Shown in pieces: positions 50,012-59,173 of a DNA stretch of 64,000 bases (the first letter of the stretch is position 1; each line of letters starts with the position of its first letter). This DNA is from Variovorax ginsengisoli (lineage in GTDB: Bacteria > Pseudomonadota > Gammaproteobacteria > Burkholderiales > Burkholderiaceae_C): positions 154,353-218,352 of the forward strand of contig NZ_RCZJ01000003.1 of NCBI RefSeq assembly GCF_006438845.1. The letters run 5' to 3'. The notes below the pieces were generated by a model. The model did no database searches. It saw only the letters and a list, made by a program, of their open reading frames with translations, and was not told the origin of the DNA. Position numbers and translations under genes: made by a program.

Positions 50012-51073
50012 TCAAGGCGCCCGCGACGTTTGCGCGGCAAGCAGTTGGCGCGCGGCGGTCGAAGCTGGCAGGCGGCCCGCGGCCACCTGCGCAATGGTGT
50101 CGGGCAGCAGCTCGCGCACCGCAGGGTGATGCCGGAAAGCGTGCTTGAGGCCCGCGTCGATGCGTTCCCACATCCACGACAAGGCCTGCTTCTCGCGGCG
50201 CGTGCCGAGCCGGCCGTTGGCCGTCTGCAACTGCCGAAAGCGTGTGACCGACGTCCAGAAGGCATCGACGCCCGTGCCGAGCAGCGCACTCAGTTGCATC
50301 ACCTGCGGCTGCCAGAAGCGCATTTCGGCCTCGGGGGATCCGGGTGCCGCATGCGCGGCCTTCAGCATCTCGGCGTGCGCCGGATTGCCGTGGTGGCCGA
50401 ACAGGCGCAGAGCCGATGTGATCTGCGCCTGCGCGCGCGTGGCGGCATCGCGGTCGAGGTCGGCCTTGTTGATGACCACCAGGTCGGCGATTTCCATCAC
50501 GCCTTTCTTGATGGCCTGCAGGTCATCGCCGGCGTTGGGCAGTTGCATCAGCACGAACATGTCGGTCATGCCGGCCACCGCCGTTTCGCTCTGGCCGACG
50601 CCCACGGTCTCGACGATGACGACGTCGTAGCCGGCAGCCTCGCACACCAGCATCGCCTCGCGCGTCTTCTCGGCCACGCCGCCCAGCGTGCCGCTCGACG
50701 GGCTGGGGCGGATGTACGCCTGCTCATGCACCGACAGCCGCTCCATGCGCGTCTTGTCGCCGAGGATGGAGCCACCGGAGACGGTCGATGAGGGGTCGAT
50801 GGTGAGCACCGCCACGCGGTGGCCCTGCTCGATCAGGAAGAGCCCGAGCGTTTCGATGAAGGTCGACTTGCCGACGCCCGGCACGCCCGAGATGCCGAGC
50901 CGGAAGGACCGGCCCGTGTGCGGCAGCAGCGCCGTCAGCAGTTCGTCCGCCTGCGTCCGATGGTCGGCACGCGTCGACTCGAGCAAGGTGATCGCCTTGG
51001 CGATGGCGCGGCGCTGCGCCATGCCGCTCGATCCGACGATCGCTGTTTCGATCGCAGCCGCCGAATTCAGCAC
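50012..51073 (-). CDS. meaB: Methylmalonyl-CoA mutase-associated GTPase MeaB
   Basis: A 353-residue G3E-family GTPase that protects and gates B12 loading of methylmalonyl-CoA mutase. G1/Walker A is [33 protein letters not shown] is the MeaB signature, Walker B/G3 is [11 protein letters not shown], and base specificity is NKAD. The start is set at GTG 51073, preceded by GGAGG at five bases; the frame is open upstream inside the acetyltransferase gene without family similarity. It overlaps that gene by seven bases. Confidence 0.93.
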   Translation of the reverse strand: MLNSAAAIETAIVGSSGMAQRRAIAKAITLLESTRADHRTQADELLTALLPHTGRSFRLGISGVPGVGKSTFIETLGLFLIEQGHRVAVLTIDPSSTVSGGSILGDKTRMERLSVHEQAYIRPSPSSGTLGGVAEKTREAMLVCEAAGYDVVIVETVGVGQSETAVAGMTDMFVLMQLPNAGDDLQAIKKGVMEIADLVVINKADLDRDAATRAQAQITSALRLFGHHGNPAHAEMLKAAHAAPGSPEAEMRFWQPQVMQLSALLGTGVDAFWTSVTRFRQLQTANGRLGTRREKQALSWMWERIDAGLKHAFRHHPAVRELLPDTIAQVAAGRLPASTAARQLLAAQTSRAP

Positions 51074-51540
51074 GTCGCCTCCGCCGCGACGTGCCAGCGG
51101 TAATGCAAGTCCACGCCCTCCCCGCCTTCGAGCACGAAACCGTGCTGCAGATAGAAACGGTTGGCGTCGCTCTTCACAAGTGCGGTGAGCGTGATGTCGC
51201 GCCGCTCGTTGCGCGCCTGTGCCTTCGCCCAGCGCATGACCCACTCGCCGATGCCGCGGCCCTGGAAGCCGGTGCGCAGATAGAGATGATCAAGGCGCAG
51301 CGCGTCGGCGCCTTCGGGCTTGAGCGTGACGAAGCCGACGCGCTGTTCGCCATCGATCACGATGTGGTGCATGAAGGGCACGACGAAGCCGGCGCTCAGC
51401 CGCTCGCGCGAGCGCGCCAGGTCGAATCGCCCGACGCGCTCCAGGCTGGGGCGCATCGCGTCGACGCGCAATGCCAGCATGTCTTCGAAGTCGCCGGAAT
51501 CCACCGGCTGCAGCGACAGCCGCGAGACGAGATCGCTCAC
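51067..51540 (-). CDS. GNAT-family acetyltransferase within the mutase operon
   Basis: A 157-residue N-acetyltransferase. The acetyl-CoA site is [20 protein letters not shown] (motif A, R/Q-x-x-G-x-G/A) and the C-terminal motif B is [19 protein letters not shown]. The substrate is unknown. It uses a GTG start overlapping the mutase stop by four bases (GTGA) and itself overlaps meaB by seven bases, so it is locked into the operon. Possible roles include protein-lysine acetylation of an operon enzyme or of PrpE, but nothing in the sequence shows this. Confidence 0.87.
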   Translation of the reverse strand: MSDLVSRLSLQPVDSGDFEDMLALRVDAMRPSLERVGRFDLARSRERLSAGFVVPFMHHIVIDGEQRVGFVTLKPEGADALRLDHLYLRTGFQGRGIGEWVMRWAKAQARNERRDITLTALVKSDANRFYLQHGFVLEGGEGVDLHYRWHVAAEATC

Positions 51541-53708
51541 GCTGCGTCTTTGGCTGCGACCGACGCGCGGATCTGTTCCAGCACATCCTTCGCGCTGGCG
51601 GGAATCGGCGTGCCCGGCCCGTAAATGCCCTTCACGCCGGCCTCGTACAGCATCTCGTAGTCGCCGCGCGGGATCACGCCGCCCACGAACACGATGATGT
51701 CGTCGGCGCCCTGCTTCTTGAGCTCCGCGATGATCGCGGGCACGAGCGTCTTATGGCCGGCCGCGAGCGTGCTCACGCCGACCGCATGCACGTCGTTCTC
51801 GATGGCCTGGCGCGCGCACTCCTCGGGTGTCTGGAACAGCGGCCCCATGTCGACGTCGAAGCCCAGGTCGGCGAACGCGGTGGCCACGACCTTCGCGCCG
51901 CGGTCGTGCCCATCCTGGCCCAGCTTGGAGATCATCACGCGCGGGCGGCGGCCCTGCTCTTCGGCGAAAGCGGCGATTTCGTTCTGCAGTGCCTCCCAGC
52001 CTTCGGCCGAGTCGTAGGCGGCGGCGTAGACGCCGGTGACCTTCTGCGTGTCGGCGCGGTGGCGGCCGTACACCTTCTCGAGCGCATCGCTGATCTCGCC
52101 GACCGTCGCGCGCAAACGCACCGCGTCGATGCTCAGCGCGAGCAGGTTGCCCTCACCGCTTTCGGCCGCAGCGGTGAGCGCTTCCAGCGCGGCCTGCGTC
52201 GCCACGGTGTCGCGCTTAGCGCGAATCGCATGCAGCTTGGCGATCTGCCCGTCGCGCACCTTCACGTTGTCGATCGACAGGCTGTCGATCGCATCCTCGG
52301 TCTTGAGCTTGTACTTGTTGACACCCACGATCACGTCACGGCCCGAGTCGATGCGCGCCTGCTTGTCGGCCGCGGCGGCCTCGATCTTGAGCTTGGCCCA
52401 GCCGCTGTCGACGGCCTTGGTCATACCGCCCATCGCCTCCACCTCTTCGATGATGGTCCAGGCCGCATCGGCCATGTCCTGCGTGAGCTTCTCCATCATG
52501 TAGCTGCCGGCCCAGGGGTCGATCACGCTGGTGATGTGCGTCTCTTCCTGGATGATGAGCTGCGTGTTGCGCGCGATGCGCGAGCTGAACTCGGTGGGCA
52601 GTGCGATGGCTTCGTCTAGCGCATTGGTGTGCAGCGATTGCGTGCCGCCGAACACCGCGGCCATCGCTTCGATGGTCGTGCGCACCACGTTGTTGTACGG
52701 GTCCTGCTCGGTCAGCGACCAGCCCGAGGTCTGGCAGTGCGTGCGCAGCATGAGGCTCTTGGCGTTCTTCGGTTCGAACTCCTTCATGATCCGGCACCAG
52801 AGCAGACGCGCGGCGCGCATCTTGGCGACTTCCAGATAGAAGTTCATGCCGATGGCCCAGAAGAACGACAGGCGCCCAGCGAACACGTCGACGTCGAGGC
52901 CCTTTGCCAGCGCGGTCTTCACGTATTCCTTGCCGTCGGCCAGCGTGAAGGCCAGCTCCAGCGCCTGGTTGGCGCCAGCTTCCTGCATGTGATAGCCGCT
53001 GATGCTGATCGAGTTGAACTTCGGCATCTTCTGCGCTGTGTACTCGATGATGTCGCCGATGATCCGCATGCTCGGCGCGGGCGGAAAGATGTAGGTATTG
53101 CGGACCATGAACTCCTTGAGGATGTCGTTCTGGATGGTTCCGCTCAACTGGTCCTGCGCCACGCCCTGCTCTTCGCCCGCCACGATGTAGCCGGCCAGCA
53201 CGGGCAGGACCGCGCCGTTCATCGTCATCGACACGCTCACCTTGTCCAGCGGGATCTGGTCGAACAGGATCTTCATATCCTCGACCGAATCGATCGCCAC
53301 GCCGGCCTTGCCGACGTCGCCGGTCACGCGCGGATGGTCGCTGTCGTAGCCGCGGTGCGTGGCCAGGTCGAACGCGACCGACACCCCCTGCCCGCCGGCG
53401 GCCAGCGCCTTGCGATAGAAGGCGTTCGACTCTTCGGCCGTGGAAAAGCCCGCGTACTGGCGGATGGTCCAAGGCCGCACCGCGTACATCGTGGCCTGCG
53501 GGCCGCGCAGATAGGGCTCGAAGCCAGGCAGCGTGTCGGTGTACTTCAGGCCTTGCAGGTCGGCCGCGGTGTAGAGCGGCTTGACGGTGATGCCGTCGGG
53601 GGTGCGCCAGTTCAGCGCCTCGAGGTTGCCGCCGGGTGCGGACTTGGCGGCAGCCTGGGTCCAGGCTGCGAGATCGGCGGTTTTGAAGATCGGATCGAGA
53701 GTGCTCAT
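51537..53708 (-). CDS. scpA: Methylmalonyl-CoA mutase (single-chain)
   Basis: A 723-residue adenosylcobalamin enzyme converting (R)-methylmalonyl-CoA to succinyl-CoA. The N-terminal TIM barrel binds substrate ([26 protein letters not shown] region, [16 protein letters not shown]). The C-terminal B12 domain (about 590-715) carries the base-off motif DGHDRG with GVSTLAAGH. The length corresponds to the large/homodimeric type (MutB/ScpA). It is the first gene of the operon with a recognisable promoter and operator, divergent from a GntR regulator. Confidence 0.96.
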   Translation of the reverse strand: MSTLDPIFKTADLAAWTQAAAKSAPGGNLEALNWRTPDGITVKPLYTAADLQGLKYTDTLPGFEPYLRGPQATMYAVRPWTIRQYAGFSTAEESNAFYRKALAAGGQGVSVAFDLATHRGYDSDHPRVTGDVGKAGVAIDSVEDMKILFDQIPLDKVSVSMTMNGAVLPVLAGYIVAGEEQGVAQDQLSGTIQNDILKEFMVRNTYIFPPAPSMRIIGDIIEYTAQKMPKFNSISISGYHMQEAGANQALELAFTLADGKEYVKTALAKGLDVDVFAGRLSFFWAIGMNFYLEVAKMRAARLLWCRIMKEFEPKNAKSLMLRTHCQTSGWSLTEQDPYNNVVRTTIEAMAAVFGGTQSLHTNALDEAIALPTEFSSRIARNTQLIIQEETHITSVIDPWAGSYMMEKLTQDMADAAWTIIEEVEAMGGMTKAVDSGWAKLKIEAAAADKQARIDSGRDVIVGVNKYKLKTEDAIDSLSIDNVKVRDGQIAKLHAIRAKRDTVATQAALEALTAAAESGEGNLLALSIDAVRLRATVGEISDALEKVYGRHRADTQKVTGVYAAAYDSAEGWEALQNEIAAFAEEQGRRPRVMISKLGQDGHDRGAKVVATAFADLGFDVDMGPLFQTPEECARQAIENDVHAVGVSTLAAGHKTLVPAIIAELKKQGADDIIVFVGGVIPRGDYEMLYEAGVKGIYGPGTPIPASAKDVLEQIRASVAAKDAA

Positions 53709-53731
53709 GGCGTGCGGAGCTCACGCCCCTG

Positions 53732-53749
53732 GACTGGTTTGCGCCAGTC
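53732..53749. promoter_or_regulatory. Candidate operator of the mutase operon
   Basis: GACTGG-N6-CCAGTC is a perfect six-base inverted repeat overlapping the -10 of the scpA promoter. Its position in the divergent scpA/GntR spacer makes it a candidate repressor site for the GntR protein. Confidence 0.45.
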
Positions 53750-53774
53750 TACCTGCCCGTAATTATTAATTCAA
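53746..53774 (-). promoter_or_regulatory. scpA operon promoter
   Basis: On the minus strand TTGAAT (53774-53769), 17 bases and TAGACT (53751-53746) form a plausible sigma70 promoter about 40 bases before the scpA ATG. The -35 lies in the only AT-rich patch of the spacer. Confidence 0.5.
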
Positions 53775-53801
53775 ACGGTTTTCTTGCGGTACATTCCGGC
53801 C

Positions 53802-54449
53802 ATGTCCGCCGTCATCCTTACCCCGCGCGCCCTTTACGAAGAAGTGGCCGAGGGGCTGCGCCAGCGCATCTTCCAGCGAGACCTCGAGCCCGGGAGTTGG
53901 ATCGACGAGCTCAAGATCGCCGAGGAATATGGGATCAGCCGCACGCCTTTGCGCGAAGCCTTGAAGGTGCTCGCGGCCGAGGGGCTGGTCACGATGAAGC
54001 TGCGCCGCGGCGCCTACGTGACCGAGGTGTCGGAAAAGGATCTCTCGGACGTGTACCACCTGCTCAGCTTGCTCGAAAGCGACGCGGCCGGCGTGGTCGC
54101 CCTGCATGCGAGCAGCGCTCAGCTGGCGACTCTGGAGGCGCTCCACGCCGAGCTCGAAGCCGCAGCCCGGCCCGGCCATGTCGACCGCGAACACTTCTTC
54201 GCCATCAACGAGCGCTTTCACATGCAGTTGCTCGCGATTGCCGACAACCGCTGGCGCGACCAGATGGTGGCCGACCTGCGCAAGGTGATGAAGCTCAACC
54301 GCCACAACTCTTTGCTGAAGTCCGGGCGCATCGACGAGTCGTTGAAGGAGCACCGCGCGATCGTCGCGGCGCTGGTCGCCCGTGATGCACCGGCCGCCAT
54401 TGCCCGCATGCGCGAGCACTTCAGCAGCGGGCTGGAGGCGGCCGGCTAA
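53802..54449 (+). CDS. GntR-family (FCD/FadR-type) transcriptional regulator
   Basis: A 215-residue regulator. An N-terminal winged helix (LYEEVAEGLRQRIFQRDLEPGSWIDELKIAEEYGISRTPLREALKVLAAEGLV) is followed by an all-helical FCD ligand domain (about 80-215) with the metal/ligand residues in FFAINERFHMQLL and LKEHRAIVAAL. It is divergently arranged with the scpA operon, which it probably controls, perhaps responding to an acyl-CoA or organic acid. ATG 53802 is chosen; an in-frame TTG six codons upstream is possible. Its stop overlaps the convergent dusA stop. Confidence 0.9.
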   Translation: MSAVILTPRALYEEVAEGLRQRIFQRDLEPGSWIDELKIAEEYGISRTPLREALKVLAAEGLVTMKLRRGAYVTEVSEKDLSDVYHLLSLLESDAAGVVALHASSAQLATLEALHAELEAAARPGHVDREHFFAINERFHMQLLAIADNRWRDQMVADLRKVMKLNRHNSLLKSGRIDESLKEHRAIVAALVARDAPAAIARMREHFSSGLEAAG

Positions 54450-55495
54450 TCGATCGCAGCGGTCTGCGCGGCGGGCTCGTGCGCGATCGCCATCACGGCA
54501 TGCGGCGACTCGCCCTTGAGCTTGTGGTCGCTCCACACCTGGCGCCAGCGGCGCGCGCCGGGCAAGCCGTTGCGCAGGCCCAGCATGTGGCGTGCGACGT
54601 TCGACCAAGGCGTGCCGTGCGCGGCCGCCTCACCCACCATGTAGTCGCACATCTGGCGCTCGACTTCTTCCCGTCCGATCTCTCGGGGCGCTGCGCCGAA
54701 GAAGGCGGTGTCCCACTCGGACAGCCACCACGGGTTGTGGTACGCCTCGCGGCCGACCATCACGCCGTCGAGCAAGCGCAGTTGCTGATGCACTTGCGCG
54801 GTTTGCGCAATGCCGCCGTTGATCGAAAAACGTAACGCCGGAAAGTCGTGTTTGAGGCGGTGCACCAGCTCGTAGCGCAGCGGCGGAATTTCGCGGTTCT
54901 GCTTGGGTGACAGCCCCTTCAACCATGCATTGCGGGCGTGGACGATGAAAGTGCTGCAGCCGGCATCGCTCACCGCACCGACGAAATCACGCACGAACTC
55001 GTAGCTCTCGGTCTTGTCGATGCCGATGCGGTGCTTGACCGTGACCGGCACGTCGACCACGTCGACCATGGCCTTCACGCAGTCGGCCACCAGCTGCGGC
55101 TCGTTCATCAGGCAGGCACCGAAGGCGCCGCGCTGCACGCGCTCGCTGGGGCACCCGCAGTTCAGGTTGATTTCGTCATAGCCCCAGTCTTCGCCCAGCT
55201 TCGCGCAATGCGCGAGGTCAACAGGCTCGCTGCCGCCGAGTTGCAGCGCCAAAGGATGTTCTTCTGCGTTGAAGCGCAGGTGCCGCGGCACGTCGCCATG
55301 CACCAACGCCCCGGTCGTGACCATCTCGGTGTAGAGCAGCGCCTTGCGGGTGAGCAGGCGATGGAAGAAGCGACAGTGTCGGTCAGTCCAATCCATCATG
55401 GGTGCAACCGAAACGCGCATGGGGTCGGAGCGACCGGCGGTGGGTTCAACATCGACGCGCGTGTCAGCGCCGCTAAGTTCGTCGTGAGGAGTCAT
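54446..55495 (-). CDS. dusA: tRNA-dihydrouridine synthase A
   Basis: A 349-residue FMN enzyme that reduces uridines 20/20a in the D-loop of tRNAs. The N-terminal RVSVAPMMDWTDRHCRFFHRLL, INLNCGCPSERVQRGAFGACLM (catalytic Cys region), VTVKHRIGID, and FSINGGIAQTAQ with DGVMVGREAYHNP are DusA-specific. The start is uncertain: ATG 55495 is given, but MRVSVAP at 55420 begins right at the conserved domain and neither has a good ribosome-binding site. The TAG stop shares the tetranucleotide CTAA with the GntR TAA. Confidence 0.92.
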   Translation of the reverse strand: MTPHDELSGADTRVDVEPTAGRSDPMRVSVAPMMDWTDRHCRFFHRLLTRKALLYTEMVTTGALVHGDVPRHLRFNAEEHPLALQLGGSEPVDLAHCAKLGEDWGYDEINLNCGCPSERVQRGAFGACLMNEPQLVADCVKAMVDVVDVPVTVKHRIGIDKTESYEFVRDFVGAVSDAGCSTFIVHARNAWLKGLSPKQNREIPPLRYELVHRLKHDFPALRFSINGGIAQTAQVHQQLRLLDGVMVGREAYHNPWWLSEWDTAFFGAAPREIGREEVERQMCDYMVGEAAAHGTPWSNVARHMLGLRNGLPGARRWRQVWSDHKLKGESPHAVMAIAHEPAAQTAAID

Positions 55496-55706
55496 TCGAT
55501 CAGGGTCGGCTTTGATGCGCTCGGGCGCGAGTTCGCAAGCGGGAGCGTAACGCACTGCACCTGGCCGCCCCTGGCGCTGAACGCGTGTGGAAAGCGGCAG
55601 GGTCGAGCCAGCGAGGAGGTGCCCGACGTGACGTATTCGCGCGTGTTCTCAGCTCAGTCAGAATACTTGAAACGGTCCGCCGCACGGGCCGCATGGAGAC
55701 TTCTCT

Positions 55707-56348
55707 TTGGTTGTTCGCATCTTCCACGGGCTCTTGCTGCTGCTGCTGCTCGCGTGCAGACCCCTCGCCGATCGCCTGCCCGCGCAATGGGGTTGGGAAA
55801 ATGGCGTTCTTGAAAACTTGCAGGTGCTCATCCTGCTTGCGGGAGGGGCCTTCGCCCTGGCCATCTGCAAGCGAGATTGGAAGTCTCAGAGGGCGCTTCT
55901 CGCACTGGTCGTACTTCCACTCTGGGCCGTGCTGGTGGCGCGAGAACTGAGTTGGGGTGCCGTGTTTCTCACGCCGCTCGACATCACGGCTGCCGGTCCG
56001 CAATTCTCTTCACGGACACTTTGGTACAAGCCAGCCATCTACCCCCTCGTCGGCCTTTTGCTGGCCGTCGCAGGCCTTGTGGCGGCGCGGCACCGTCTCG
56101 ACCGAACCCTTCGTTCCGCGCTCGCGAAGAAGCACGTTCCCTGGTTCGAGTCGTTCCTGATCGTCGCTGCTGCCTATGTGTCGGGGTGCGCCGAAGGGCA
56201 TGTCCGTTGCCTCATCGACGCGATGCCAAGTCAACAGGAGGTGCTTGAGGAGCTGGTCGAGGTCGTGGCGTATGCCGCCCTCTGGCTCGCTCAGTACCGC
56301 GTCTTTTTGAGCCCCGCGCTTCGCGAGAACGCAACGCCAAGTCCCTGA
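55707..56348 (+). CDS. Membrane protein of unknown function
   Basis: A 213-residue hydrophobic protein with about five membrane segments (near residues 5-18, 38-53, 64-80, 110-127 and possibly 150-165, then a C-terminal segment around 188-200). I do not recognise the family. Between segments lie charged loops including a WGWENGVLENLQ stretch and SGCAEGHVRCLIDAMPSQQEVLEELVE. The start appears to be TTG 55707, with GGAGA seven bases upstream; no in-frame ATG is nearby. It is flanked by dusA (divergent) and a small convergent gene. Confidence 0.65.
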   Translation: MVVRIFHGLLLLLLLACRPLADRLPAQWGWENGVLENLQVLILLAGGAFALAICKRDWKSQRALLALVVLPLWAVLVARELSWGAVFLTPLDITAAGPQFSSRTLWYKPAIYPLVGLLLAVAGLVAARHRLDRTLRSALAKKHVPWFESFLIVAAAYVSGCAEGHVRCLIDAMPSQQEVLEELVEVVAYAALWLAQYRVFLSPALRENATPSP

Positions 56349-56374
56349 GCCGGCGGCACGCCCGCTTGGTGTCT

Positions 56375-56389
56375 GCGCCTTTCAGGCGC
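56375..56389. terminator. Stem-loop between convergent unknown genes
   Basis: GCGCCT-TTC-AGGCGC is a perfect six-base stem with a three-base loop, midway between the two stop codons. There is no T-run. Confidence 0.4.
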
Positions 56390-56400
56390 GCGTGGCGACC

Positions 56401-56619
56401 TCAGTCGCGCGGTCCTTCGCTGCCGAACATGCGCCGCATTGCGGCAAGTCCGGCCACCAGGGCGTTGGCATAGGTGGCGTAGGGGTCGCTCGATGCTTCG
56501 AGAGGGAGGTAAGGAAGGGCTTCTTCCATGGCGTAGTCGGTGGCCTCCATCAGAACCCAGTAGTACTCGCCATCCTCAAGCTCGTGCACCGTCAGCGCGA
56601 TGTTTCGCAATTGAGACAT
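56401..56619 (-). CDS. Small conserved-looking protein of unknown function
   Basis: A 72-residue acidic protein (MSQLRNIALTVHELEDGEYY at the N-terminus) with a following helix-rich part (DYAMEEALPYLPLEASSDPYATYANALVAG in pieces). No membrane segment or motif is seen. The composition is protein-like and resembles small hypothetical proteins of Burkholderiales by recall. The frame is open upstream, but the ATG at 56619 fits best; no strong ribosome-binding site is visible. It is divergent from the 134-residue unknown gene across a palindrome-rich spacer. Confidence 0.6.
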   Translation of the reverse strand: MSQLRNIALTVHELEDGEYYWVLMEATDYAMEEALPYLPLEASSDPYATYANALVAGLAAMRRMFGSEGPRD

Positions 56620-56704
56620 GAGTGCAGGATGTGGTTGGTCGGTGACACCCCCCGATGCTATGCAAGACCTCGCTGATCGCCTGCGAATAAAGTCACGGTC
56701 AACG

Positions 56705-56722
56705 ACAAATGTGAACATTTGT
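56705..56722. promoter_or_regulatory. ACAAATGT-GA-ACATTTGT palindrome
   Basis: A perfect eight-base inverted repeat with a two-base centre in the divergent spacer of two unknown genes. With the neighbouring repeat it shares CAAATG/CATTTG half-sites, so it is probably a regulator-binding site. No protein is assigned. Confidence 0.6.
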
Positions 56723-56742
56723 AATAAGAACGACTCATGCTC

Positions 56743-56757
56743 GCATTTGGCAAATGC
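56743..56757. promoter_or_regulatory. GCATTTG-G-CAAATGC palindrome
   Basis: A perfect seven-base inverted repeat with one central base, about 37 bases centre-to-centre from the previous palindrome and with the half-site orientation reversed. Confidence 0.55.
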
Positions 56758-56870
56758 ATCGACGCGCTCGCTGGCCTCAGCAGCTTCCAGGGTTCTCCTA
56801 CATCTGCATCCGTGTGCCCCTCCTACTTTTGCAACCCCGGCCGGCAGGCTGCGAACAGAGAAAACCCGCC

Positions 56871-57275
56871 ATGAAAAACTTTGCACTCGACTCAAGCATG
56901 ACCGCCGCCATCGGCGGTGCCTTCTACCCCACCGGTTATTCCATGGTGATGTTCCCTGAAGCACAGGACGCAAAGCACGTCGGCCAGCAACTGGGAAACA
57001 AGGGCTTTGGCGCCGACGCCATCTATCTGATCCCGCCGGAAATCCTTCTTTCGCAGATCACCCCCACCACGTCCGACGCGGACAACCCGCTGCCCTCTGC
57101 AGGCACGGAAGGTGCGACGGTGCGCGCCTATACCAAGCTCGCCCGCGAAGGGCACACTGCGCTGTTGGTGCAGACCGAAGACGAAGACGCCGCGGAACGC
57201 ATGATGGAAGTGGTGCGCAGCGTGCCGTACTCGATGGCCCAGCGCTATCGAATGCTGGTCATCGAGGACCTTTGA
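56871..57275 (+). CDS. Conserved-looking hypothetical protein
   Basis: A 134-residue cytoplasmic protein. It starts MKNFALDSSMTAAIGGAFYP and has mixed alpha/beta composition: GYSMVMFPEAQDAKHVGQQL, a middle GTEGATVRAYTKLAREGHTALLVQT and a C-terminal AERMMEVVRSVPYSMAQRYR-type helix ending MLVIEDL. I do not recognise a named family. It looks like a small alpha/beta (ferredoxin-fold-like) protein with two strand-helix units; members in Burkholderiales come to mind but with no known function. Upstream lie two palindromes and a divergent small gene, suggesting regulated expression. Confidence 0.7.
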   Translation: MKNFALDSSMTAAIGGAFYPTGYSMVMFPEAQDAKHVGQQLGNKGFGADAIYLIPPEILLSQITPTTSDADNPLPSAGTEGATVRAYTKLAREGHTALLVQTEDEDAAERMMEVVRSVPYSMAQRYRMLVIEDL

Positions 57276-57315
57276 CCAACCTGAACTTTCCTGTCGCGGT
57301 GCCTGCGGCCGTGGA

Positions 57316-59007
57316 TCAGGCCGGTGCCGCTCTGCGCACCACATCGCGCGCCATGGCCTGAGCGAGTTCTTCCTCGCCGAGGAAGACAGTTGCCGATGCC
57401 TCTTGCGTCAGCAAGCGCGCTTCATCCTCGTTGTGGCTACGTACCACGGTCTCGATGGTCGGATTGAGCGTCCGCGCGGTTTCGATCATTTGCCGCACGT
57501 TCATGGCATCAGGCGTGGCGATGACCAGCACGCGCGCACGGGCCACATGGGCCTGGATCAACACCGAAGGCTCGGCCGCGTCGCCCCACACCGCCGCGAT
57601 GCCCTGAGCACGGAGTTTCTCGACCAGCTCGCGGTTCTGTTCGGCGACCACGAAAGGAATATGGTGCGCAGTCAGCGCTGCGGCAATGCGCCGCCCCACG
57701 CGGCCGTATCCCACCAAAACGACCTGGCGTGACAGATAACGTGCTTCGGTGCCCGTTGGCAGCTCCGCCAAAGGGTCGTCACGGCTTTCGAGTGCACGCG
57801 CGAAGGACGAATGCGCGTGCAGCCATTTCTGCAGTGGCGCGATCAGGCTGAACCACAAAGGGTTGGTCGCAATGGAAATCAGCGCACCGGCGAGGATCAG
57901 GCTTTGGCCTTCCGCGGGCATCAGCCCCAACGACACGCCCAGGCCGACCAGGATGAAAGAGAACTCGCCGATCTGCGCCAAGCTGGCGCTCACGGTGAGC
58001 GCGGTGTTGAGCGGGTAGCGAAAAGCCAGCACCAGCAAGCAGGCCGCGATCGACTTGCCGACCACGATCACCAGCACCACGGCCAGCACCTGGAGCGGCC
58101 GATCGATCAGCACCGACGGGTCGAACAACATCCCTACGGACACGAAGAACAGCACAGCGAAGGCGTCGCGCAACGGCAGTGATTCCTCGGCCGCGCGCTG
58201 GCTGAACTCGGATTCGCGCATCACCATGCCCGCGAAGAAAGCACCTAATGCGAAGGACACGCCGAACAGCGCCGCCGATGCGAAGGCGATGCTGACCGCC
58301 GCCGCCACCACGCAGAGCGTGAACAACTCGCGCGAGTTGGTGCGTGCCACTTGCCAGAGGATCCACGGAAAGGCCCTTCGGCCGACCACCAGCATCAGCA
58401 CCACGAAGCCGCCGACCTGCAGCAAGGTCACACCCAGCGTGGTCCAGATGGCGCTCGCGTCGGCGCCGTTGGCCGAGCCGCCGAGCGTGCCCGCCAACGG
58501 CGGCAGCAACACGAGCACCAGCACCATCGCCAAGTCTTCGACGACCAGCCAGCCCACTGCGATGCGGCCGGTGTAGGAGTCGAGCAGCCCCAGGCTTTCC
58601 AATGCACGCAGCAGCACCACGGTGCTGGCCACCGACAGCGCCAGCCCGAAGACCAGCGCTGCGCCCAAAGGCCAGTCCCACCAAAGGGCCAGCGTGCCGC
58701 CCATCAGCGTGGCAACGCCGATCTGCACCAGCGCGCCGGGGACGGCGATCTTGCGCACGGCCAGCAGGTCGTCCAACGAAAAATGCAGGCCCACACCAAA
58801 CATCAGCAGCATCACGCCGATCTCGGCCAGCTGCGCCGCGATCTCGGCATCGGCCACGAAGCCGGGGGTGAACGGCCCGATGATCACACCCGCGAGCAGA
58901 TAACCGACCAACGCCGGAAGCCGCACCCGTGCCGCCAGGAAGCCGAGCACGAGCGCAAGGCCAAGCCCTGCGGCAATGGTGTTGATCAATGAAACGCTGT
59001 GGGGCAT
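57316..59007 (-). CDS. ybaL: Kef/YbaL-type cation:proton antiporter with RCK domain
   Basis: A 563-residue CPA2-family antiporter. About 12 membrane helices fill residues 1-385, with the CPA2 features LVGYLLAGVIIGPFTPG, ALSVASTVVLLRALE and GWLVVEDLAMVL (conserved Asp). The C-terminal RCK_N/TrkA-N domain (about 415-540) begins VVLVGYGRVGRRIAAAL, a Rossmann NAD-binding motif. It probably exchanges K+ or Na+ for H+ under nucleotide control. The start at ATG 59007 (MPHSVSLINTIAAG) is chosen at the first helix; an upstream open frame is not family-like. It resembles YbaL more than KefB/C; no KefF/G partner is nearby. Confidence 0.88.
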   Translation of the reverse strand: MPHSVSLINTIAAGLGLALVLGFLAARVRLPALVGYLLAGVIIGPFTPGFVADAEIAAQLAEIGVMLLMFGVGLHFSLDDLLAVRKIAVPGALVQIGVATLMGGTLALWWDWPLGAALVFGLALSVASTVVLLRALESLGLLDSYTGRIAVGWLVVEDLAMVLVLVLLPPLAGTLGGSANGADASAIWTTLGVTLLQVGGFVVLMLVVGRRAFPWILWQVARTNSRELFTLCVVAAAVSIAFASAALFGVSFALGAFFAGMVMRESEFSQRAAEESLPLRDAFAVLFFVSVGMLFDPSVLIDRPLQVLAVVLVIVVGKSIAACLLVLAFRYPLNTALTVSASLAQIGEFSFILVGLGVSLGLMPAEGQSLILAGALISIATNPLWFSLIAPLQKWLHAHSSFARALESRDDPLAELPTGTEARYLSRQVVLVGYGRVGRRIAAALTAHHIPFVVAEQNRELVEKLRAQGIAAVWGDAAEPSVLIQAHVARARVLVIATPDAMNVRQMIETARTLNPTIETVVRSHNEDEARLLTQEASATVFLGEEELAQAMARDVVRRAAPA

Positions 59008-59129
59008 TCGGGAATGTCGCTGCTGAAAAGGTCGCTCGGTCTCGGGCCTGCAAGCTTGCACCGCTTTGCAGGACACAAGGCTTGGCTTGACTGTAGCGTT
59101 CGCCCAGCATGCGGCATGCCAGGCCCATG

Positions 59130-59151
59130 AAAAAACCCGCCGCAGCGGGTT
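59130..59151 (-). terminator. Intrinsic terminator after phbB
   Basis: On the minus strand AACCCGC-tgcg-GCGGGTT followed by a run of T: a seven-base stem with a U-tract, between phbB and the antiporter gene. Confidence 0.85.
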
Positions 59152-59173
59152 CTTCCATAAGCGCGAGCGCCAC

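Noticed and set aside
53709-53801. A cobalamin riboswitch before the mutase operon
   Set aside because: The spacer is only 93 bases and lacks the B12-box; there is no room for the aptamer.
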